NCBI GenBank assembly: GCA_001824635.1
Contig: MHYB01000054.1
Span: 32,919-45,047 of the forward strand
Length of the DNA: 12,129 bases
Direction of reading: 5' to 3'
From: Planctomycetes bacterium GWF2_50_10
Lineage (GTDB): Bacteria; Planctomycetota; Phycisphaerae; Sedimentisphaerales; GWF2-50-10
In this document: positions 8,029 to 12,129 of the stretch, piece after piece
Numbering within the stretch: position 1 is the first letter of the stretch
Layout: the number at the start of each line of letters is the position of its first letter
Position numbers and translations under genes: made by a program
Notes under the pieces: generated by a model
Seen by the model: only the letters and a program-made list of their open reading frames with translations
Databases searched by the model: none
Told to the model about the DNA's origin: nothing

Positions 8029-8072
8029 GATTTCTAATCCGTAGGTCAGGGGTTCGAATCCCTTCGGACGCG
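8029..8072 (+). other. Attachment site: 3' part of tRNA-Arg(UCU)
   Basis: From the anticodon loop onward this is tRNA. The anticodon TCT is at 8033-8035 with T before and AA after it. The T arm is AGGGG (8048-8052), loop TTCGAAT (8053-8059), CCCTT (8060-8064). CGGACGC (8065-8071) is the 3' acceptor strand and G8072 the discriminator base; CCA is not encoded. The 5' side fails: the bases before the loop pair poorly with the 3' anticodon strand (2 mismatches of 5), and there is no D arm or 5' acceptor strand upstream. It is therefore the 3' end left behind when an element integrated at the anticodon loop. The element's own copy should complete a working tRNA at the other end. Confidence 0.82.
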
Positions 8073-8167
8073 TTTATTTTCATCCCAGCCTCCCCTTTTC
8101 TTCGTTAAATAACGCAAAGTCACGCGATTTTCACGATTTTTCGACAATTCAAAGTGCCAATAAGAAC

Positions 8168-8196
8168 TTGCTTATACACCGCTCGTAAATTAAAAT
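8168..8196 (+). promoter_or_regulatory. Candidate clpX promoter
   Basis: TTGCTT at 8168-8173 and TAAAAT at 8191-8196 are separated by exactly 17 bases. Transcription would start near 8203, about 30 bases before the clpX ATG. It lies on the host side of the attachment site, so clpX could be transcribed independently of the element. A short inverted repeat (CGTTA-AA-TAACG, 8103-8114) lies 54 bases upstream of the -35 and could be an operator. Confidence 0.45.
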
Positions 8197-8233
8197 GTCG
8201 CGAAATTCCTATTCAAAGTATTGGAGTACATAA

Positions 8234-9517
8234 ATGGCTAAGAATCCTACCACCAGTGGTAGACGTGAGATATGCAGCTTCTGTGGTCGTGCGCGCCGCC
8301 AGAGCGATTCCTTCGTTGAGGGGCCAAATGGCGTCTTCATCTGCCCGGAATGCATAGACCTGTGCCACAACATCGTCCGCCAGAGCAAAAAACGAGTTGG
8401 CACAGCTGGGGTCAGTGCCCCCAATGAAGTTCCCAGCCCCAGGCAGATAAAAGAATACCTCGACCAGTATGTCATCGGCCAGCTCGAGGCAAAAAAACGC
8501 ATGGCCGTAGCCGTACATAACCACTACAAACGCCTCGTCCATACCGAGACAAAAGATACCGAGATCGAACTCGATAAATCCAACGTACTTCTCATCGGCC
8601 CAACAGGCTCCGGCAAAACGCTGCTCGCCCGCACCCTGGCCAGGGAACTCAACGTCCCCTTCGCCATCTGCGACGCCACAACCGTAACCGAAGCCGGCTA
8701 TGTCGGCGAGGATGTCGAAAACTTCCTGCTCCGGCTCTTACAGAACGCAGATTACGATCTTGAAGCCGCCCAGAGGGGCATCGTCTACATCGACGAGATC
8801 GACAAGACCGGCAAAACGAACCAGAACGTCTCGATCACTCGTGACGTGTCCGGCGAAGGCGTCCAGCAGGCACTGCTTAAAATGCTTGAGGGCACAATAG
8901 CCAATATTCCACCACAAGGGGGTCGCAAGCACCCGGAACAGTCCTATATACAGATGGATACATCGCAGATACTCTTCATCTGCGGCGGCACGTTTGTGGG
9001 CCTTGAAAATATCGTCAAAAAACGTCTTGGCCGAAAGATGATCGGCTTTGGCCAGCAGGAGAACGTGCCCGTCGACGCGCAGACCGATTACAGCAGCGTC
9101 ATTCGCCAGGTAACTCCGGAAGACATCATCGAGTACGGCATGATACCTGAGATGGTCGGCCGACTTCCTGTTATCACAACCCTCACCGCATTGGACGAGG
9201 AAGCTTTGATCGATATCCTCACCAAGCCGCGCAACGCCCTCATCAAGCAGTATAAGAAGCTATTTGAAATGGAAAACGCCTCGCTTGATTTCACCGAAGG
9301 CGCCCTCAAGGCACTTGCCAAAAAAGCCATGCAGCGTGATACCGGCGCCCGCGCCCTGCGTTCCATTACCGAGGAGATCATGATCGACCTGATGTACCAG
9401 CTCCCCGACGAGCCAAAACCCGCCAAGTACGTCATAAACCGCTCGATTATCGAAAGCTCATCCTCGCTCGAAAGTGCCAGGCAAGATTCCGCTCAAAGCA
9501 AGAAGGAATCCGCATGA
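8234..9517 (+). CDS. clpX: ClpX, ATP-dependent unfoldase subunit of the ClpXP protease
   Basis: Hexameric cytoplasmic AAA+ machine that unfolds tagged or damaged proteins and feeds them to ClpP. 427 aa, normal length. The N-terminal zinc-binding domain has Cys14, Cys17, Cys37 and Cys40. Walker A GPTGSGKT is at 122-129, pore loop GYVG at 155-158, Walker B VYIDEIDK at 184-191, the RKH pore loop at 231-233, the ClpP-docking IGF loop at 270-272, and sensor 2 GARAL at 371-375. All functional motifs are intact. The start is supported by GGAG at 8223-8226, seven bases before the ATG. In many bacteria clpP precedes clpX; here the neighbour is the tRNA-Arg fragment 160 bases upstream, so any clpP is either beyond the inserted element or elsewhere. 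A hairpin terminator follows 33 bases after the stop. Confidence 0.98.
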   Translation: MAKNPTTSGRREICSFCGRARRQSDSFVEGPNGVFICPECIDLCHNIVRQSKKRVGTAGVSAPNEVPSPRQIKEYLDQYVIGQLEAKKRMAVAVHNHYKRLVHTETKDTEIELDKSNVLLIGPTGSGKTLLARTLARELNVPFAICDATTVTEAGYVGEDVENFLLRLLQNADYDLEAAQRGIVYIDEIDKTGKTNQNVSITRDVSGEGVQQALLKMLEGTIANIPPQGGRKHPEQSYIQMDTSQILFICGGTFVGLENIVKKRLGRKMIGFGQQENVPVDAQTDYSSVIRQVTPEDIIEYGMIPEMVGRLPVITTLTALDEEALIDILTKPRNALIKQYKKLFEMENASLDFTEGALKALAKKAMQRDTGARALRSITEEIMIDLMYQLPDEPKPAKYVINRSIIESSSSLESARQDSAQSKKESA

Positions 9518-9550
9518 CCCGCAAAAACGCGTCCTGATTTGTGATTGTGG

Positions 9551-9585
9551 CACGGTCTAGCGCAGCTAGGCCGTGTTCTTGTTTT
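9551..9585 (+). terminator. Rho-independent terminator of clpX
   Basis: An 11-base stem (CACGGTCTAGC 9551-9561 with GCTAGGCCGTG 9565-9575, one G-U pair) closes a 3-base loop, and T-rich sequence follows (TTCTTGTTTT, 9576-9585). Confidence 0.82.
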
Positions 9586-9648
9586 GGTCATTTGCGTTTA
9601 GAATTTTGGATTTGTTTCGGATTTAGTGCTTTAGATTTTGATGCCTCC

Positions 9649-9673
9649 GTGGCACAGCCATCTTGGCCGTGTT
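9649..9673. repeat. Second hairpin resembling the clpX terminator
   Basis: CACAGCCA (9653-9660) pairs with TGGCCGTG (9664-9671) around TCT, with one mismatch. Its flanks (GTGGCAC before, GGCCGTGTT after) match those of the clpX terminator hairpin at 9547-9577. It looks like a degenerate second copy or member of a dispersed hairpin repeat; there is no good T-run. Confidence 0.4.
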
Positions 9674-9713
9674 TGGCGAGCGTCAAAGCCCATGTCAAAT
9701 TCCAGCCGCCCCC

Positions 9714-9757
9714 AAAAAAGGCCTACCGGGCTGCCCCCCGCTGGACAGCCCGATAGG
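9714..9757 (-). terminator. Minus-strand terminator, second behind murA
   Basis: A 12-base stem (9722-9733 with 9746-9757, one C-A mismatch, core CGGGCTG/CAGCCCG) has a C-rich loop. Read on the minus strand it is followed by TTTTTT (complement of 9714-9719). It lies about 240 bases after the murA stop, so it is probably a back-up terminator. Confidence 0.6.
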
Positions 9758-9850
9758 AGAACGAAGAAACTGCCCGTCATAATATGTAATCTTAAATATA
9801 TAACCACCCCGCAACCTGCCCCAGTGCCAACAGTATGTCACCCGCACACA

Positions 9851-9881
9851 AATAAAAAAGGGCACACAAATGTATGCCCTT
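9851..9881 (-). terminator. Rho-independent terminator of murA
   Basis: AAGGGCA (9859-9865) pairs with TGCCCTT (9875-9881), and the helix continues inward by two pairs after one mismatch. On the minus strand the stem runs into a TTTTTT tract (complement of 9854-9859). It is about 115 bases after the murA stop. Confidence 0.75.
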
Positions 9882-9996
9882 GGCTGCCAAATAACCTGTT
9901 TACCCTCTAGGAACACAGAAGTCTTATTTTTGTATTTTCAGCTTTTCTTCTCTTTTAGATTTGTTTGTAATTTGATGCTTGTTTTTTGGAATTTTC

Positions 9997-11268
9997 CTAA
10001 ATAGCTTGCCTCATGATCTTCGCCCCTATCGCATTAAGCTTCTCCTCGATCTTTTCATACCCGCGGTCAATATGATATACGCGGTTGATCACTGTGGTAC
10101 CTTCCGCCGCAAGAGCCGCCAGCACCAGCGCCGCCGACGCTCGCAGATCCGAGGCCATTATCGGTGCCGCAATAAGTTTCTTCACACCGGCCACCACAAC
10201 CGATGCACCCTCTTTGCGAAGATTTGCCGCCATACGGTTTAGTTCCGCCACATGCATGAACCGGTCGGGAAATATTTTTTCGGTGATAATGCTGTTACCC
10301 TCCGCCAGGGCCAGCATCGCCATGAATTGTGCCTGCAAATCGGTAGGAAAACCCGGATAAGGCTGTGTCGTAATGTCGGCCGCCTTTATTTCGCCCGTCC
10401 TTGTGACTATGCAACCACCGTTATTATTTTCAACGCAAACGCCGCAGTTCCGCAGCCTGTCCACCACAGCCATCATGTCGCCAAGCGCACAATTATCCAG
10501 TTCCACTTCGCCGCCGGTTATCGCGGCCCCGACCATAAACGTGCCTGCCTCGATGCGGTCTGAGATTACCGTATATTCGATTCCATGAAGTTGCTTAACG
10601 CCTTCGATCGTGAGCCTCGGCGAACCGATACCCCTGATCTTCGCGCCCATCGCATTGAGAAAATTGGCAAGATCGGCCACTTCCGGCTCGCACGCAGCCA
10701 TCTCGATGACCGTCGTCCCTTTGGCCAGCACCGCCGCCATCATCACGTTATCCGTACCCAGAACCGTCGCACCGAATGGCCCGCCCAGAAATATATCTTT
10801 GCCCACCAGCCCGCCTTGGGGCGCGGTAGCGACAATATTTCCGTTCTTAAGACTGATTTTTGCCCCAAGTTCCGCAAGCCCGCGAAGATGAATATCCACC
10901 GGCCTATCGCCAATCGCGCAGCCGCCCGGCATAGATACCTCAACTCGCCCGCATCTCGCCAGCAGCGGCCCAAGTATGCACACGCTCGCACGCATTTTGC
11001 GGACTATATCATACTCGCCGACTGGGTTATCAACCACCGTGGCATCAATAATAATATCGCCATTCTCAAGCCGCTCAACTTTCGGCCCAAGTGTACTTAG
11101 AAGATTTTCCAAAACCGCTATATCTGATAGTCTCGGAACACCTTTTAGCACTGTTTTGCCAGGCGCAAGCAGCGCCGCAGCCATGATTGGAAGTGATGAG
11201 TTCTTTGAACCGTTTACTTTGACTTTACCGGCAAGACGGGTCGGTCCTTCGATGCTAAAAATATCCAT
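9997..11268 (-). CDS. murA: MurA, UDP-N-acetylglucosamine 1-carboxyvinyltransferase
   Basis: Catalyses the first committed step of peptidoglycan synthesis: enolpyruvyl transfer from phosphoenolpyruvate to UDP-GlcNAc in the cytoplasm. From the chosen start it has 423 aa, the normal length. Lys22-Asn23 lie in NGSKNSSLP, the catalytic Cys is Cys117 in PGGCAIGDRPVD, the substrate-binding Asp is Asp310 in YPGFPTDLQ, and the closing motif YHIDRGYE ends near 404. Because the reactive Cys is kept rather than replaced by Asp, the enzyme should be sensitive to fosfomycin. The frame is open to a TTG at 11310, but that adds 14 residues absent from the family and has no ribosome site; the ATG at 11266-11268 gives the usual MurA N-terminus and has AAGGGA about ten bases upstream. 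It is divergent from the CPBP gene and convergent with clpX. Confidence 0.97.
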   Translation of the reverse strand: MDIFSIEGPTRLAGKVKVNGSKNSSLPIMAAALLAPGKTVLKGVPRLSDIAVLENLLSTLGPKVERLENGDIIIDATVVDNPVGEYDIVRKMRASVCILGPLLARCGRVEVSMPGGCAIGDRPVDIHLRGLAELGAKISLKNGNIVATAPQGGLVGKDIFLGGPFGATVLGTDNVMMAAVLAKGTTVIEMAACEPEVADLANFLNAMGAKIRGIGSPRLTIEGVKQLHGIEYTVISDRIEAGTFMVGAAITGGEVELDNCALGDMMAVVDRLRNCGVCVENNNGGCIVTRTGEIKAADITTQPYPGFPTDLQAQFMAMLALAEGNSIITEKIFPDRFMHVAELNRMAANLRKEGASVVVAGVKKLIAAPIMASDLRASAALVLAALAAEGTTVINRVYHIDRGYEKIEEKLNAIGAKIMRQAI

Positions 11269-11298
11269 AAATCGCAATTCCCTTGAAAAACCTAGCTC

Positions 11299-11327
11299 AA
11301 TGTAATACAAATCGGCTAAACGGGCAA
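11299..11327 (-). promoter_or_regulatory. Candidate murA promoter
   Basis: On the minus strand TTGCCC (complement of 11322-11327) and TACATT (complement of 11299-11304) are 17 bases apart, four of six consensus matches each. The site lies in the 77-base divergent gap shared with the CPBP gene, so the two genes' control regions must overlap. Confidence 0.33.
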
Positions 11328-11345
11328 TATTTAAAGAGTGCTTTT

Positions 11346-12129
11346 ATGCTGTTAAGAATAAATATTTTGGCTCAAATCGCCGCCGACGATCTGACACCCT
11401 TACAGACCGGTGCTGTTAATATGTTCATACTGGTTTTGACCATGTCCGCCATCACGCTGCTGGTCTATTGGCTAAGCCAAACCCGCTTTGGAACCGATGC
11501 GCTTATCGATTCCCGCCCCCGCAGAAATTCCATGTCTTTTTATATGCCTATAATCCCCTTTATGACCTGGATGGCAATGGGCGTCCTTTTCGGAGCCATC
11601 TTGCACGGCCTCCCCAAAAACATTTCCGACTACCACATCGAAATACTCCAGCTCCTCGCCACACTTGCTATTTACGTTATCATACTGTCGATTTGCGTAT
11701 TTATAATTAAGACAAATTTCGTCAGGGCTTTCAAAGGCCTCGGCCTTCGGCTCCGCACCATCAAAAAAGATATTCCCATGGCGGCACTGCGGCTTTTCAT
11801 GGTCTATCCAGTCGTCGGCTTGGTGATGCTTTTAATAATCGGCATCGGCAGGCTCTTCCTGGGGCCTGATTGGACTATAACTCCCCATGAAAGTCTCCAA
11901 CTGCTCGACAAATACCCGGAATTGTTTTCCCGGATGCTGCTTGTATTTGTCGCGGTTATAATGGCCCCGCTTGTTGAAGAAATTCTCTTTCGCGGCCTGT
12001 TTCAAACCATGCTTCGCAACTTCATGCCAGGCCCTTGGGCCGCTATCTTCGCCACCTCCCTAATTTTCGCCATGGCCCACCCCGACCCCGTCCACATCCC
12101 CATCCTTTTCACCCTCTCCGTCGGCCTGG
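11346..12129 (+). CDS. CPBP-family intramembrane metalloprotease (3' partial)
   Basis: 261 codons are visible from the ATG at 11346 and the frame runs off the window end. The protein is a polytopic membrane protein with hydrophobic spans at about 24-45, 66-88, 99-122, 146-172 and 196-210. The CPBP (CAAX protease / bacteriocin-processing, ABI; Rce1-like) signature is present: EEILFR at 211-216 (EExxxR) and FAMAH at 241-245 (FxxxH). The third conserved His motif would lie beyond the window. Family members cleave within or near the membrane, and bacterial ones range from bacteriocin maturation or immunity to unknown house roles; the substrate here cannot be told. A weak AAAGAG about eight bases upstream may be the ribosome site. 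It is divergent from murA by 77 bases. Confidence 0.85.
   Translation, partial: MLLRINILAQIAADDLTPLQTGAVNMFILVLTMSAITLLVYWLSQTRFGTDALIDSRPRRNSMSFYMPIIPFMTWMAMGVLFGAILHGLPKNISDYHIEILQLLATLAIYVIILSICVFIIKTNFVRAFKGLGLRLRTIKKDIPMAALRLFMVYPVVGLVMLLIIGIGRLFLGPDWTITPHESLQLLDKYPELFSRMLLVFVAVIMAPLVEEILFRGLFQTMLRNFMPGPWAAIFATSLIFAMAHPDPVHIPILFTLSVGL

Larger units (their letters stand above)
1..8072. mobile_element. Right-hand part of an element integrated in tRNA-Arg
   Basis: The boundary is set by the orphan 3' tRNA-Arg part at 8029-8072: upstream of it the sequence does not fold into a tRNA 5' half, and downstream of it ordinary chromosomal genes begin. Gene content to the left is accessory: a phage/ICE-type large polyvalent protein, a DNA methyltransferase paired with a DGQHR protein, and an unknown small gene. 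No integrase, capsid, portal or conjugation gene is visible here, so prophage versus other integrative element cannot be decided. The left end, the reconstituted full tRNA and probably the integrase should lie to the left of the window. Confidence 0.72.
9518..9996. other. Convergent gap between clpX and murA
   Basis: No gene is supported. It contains the clpX terminator, two A-run/hairpin structures that work as terminators on the minus strand (murA side), one further imperfect hairpin at 9653-9671, and two T/G-rich low-complexity tracts (about 9590-9645 and 9920-9985). Small open frames here run through these hairpins and lack ribosome sites. Confidence 0.6.

Noticed and set aside
7960..8072. 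Complete functional tRNA-Arg
   Set aside because: Only the part from the anticodon loop to the 3' end is present; no D arm, 5' acceptor strand or paired 5' anticodon strand.
9541..9916. Small open frames on both strands between clpX and murA
   Set aside because: They read through the terminator hairpins and lack ribosome sites or family features.
10585..11100. 171-residue open frame opposite murA
   Set aside because: Shadow of murA in a GC-balanced gene; murA has all family motifs on the other strand.
1..12129. CRISPR arrays, insertion sequences, rRNA, riboswitches
   Set aside because: No regularly spaced repeats, transposase, terminal inverted repeats or recognisable structured RNA leader were found on reading both strands.

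Overview
The window joins the end of an integrated mobile element (about bases 1-8072, left end outside the window) to ordinary bacterial chromosome (about 8073-12129). The junction is an isolated 3' part of a tRNA-Arg(UCU) gene at 8029-8072, with no 5' half beside it. This is the usual scar of an element that a site-specific recombinase inserted into a tRNA gene. The host genes (clpX, murA, a CPBP-type membrane protease) are those of a bacterium with peptidoglycan. Base composition and intergenic style would fit a Planctomycetota-like or other uncultured Gram-negative lineage, but I cannot fix the taxon from sequence alone.

Element side. Bases 2-3664 are the 3' part of a very large gene encoding a polyvalent protein. 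It has a zinc-peptidase motif near the visible N-terminus, a central segment resembling the LPD38-type domain of phage and ICE large polyvalent proteins, a hydrophobic segment, and a charged helical tail. This suggests a prophage or related element that delivers this protein with its DNA. After a 320-base AT-rich gap come two AT-rich genes that form a tight operon: a beta-class amino-methyltransferase (TSPPYW then DPFAGSG) and, one base after its stop codon, a 572-residue DGQHR-family (DndB-related) protein. The latter's N-terminal third looks like a degenerate restriction-endonuclease fold. A terminator follows. A small unrecognised gene (106 aa) lies on the opposite strand. The last 340 bases before the tRNA fragment are non-coding and hold short GGTAACA repeats, candidate recombinase arm sites.

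Host side. clpX has its own promoter candidate just inside the junction, so its expression may have survived the insertion. It ends at a strong hairpin terminator. A 479-base convergent gap carries terminators for both directions. murA is on the minus strand and diverges from a CPBP-family intramembrane protease gene that runs off the right end.

The most interesting part is the methyltransferase plus DGQHR/nuclease-like pair. It sits as compositionally foreign cargo at the end of an integrated element and is a candidate DNA-modification-based defence or self-recognition module that I cannot match to a named system.
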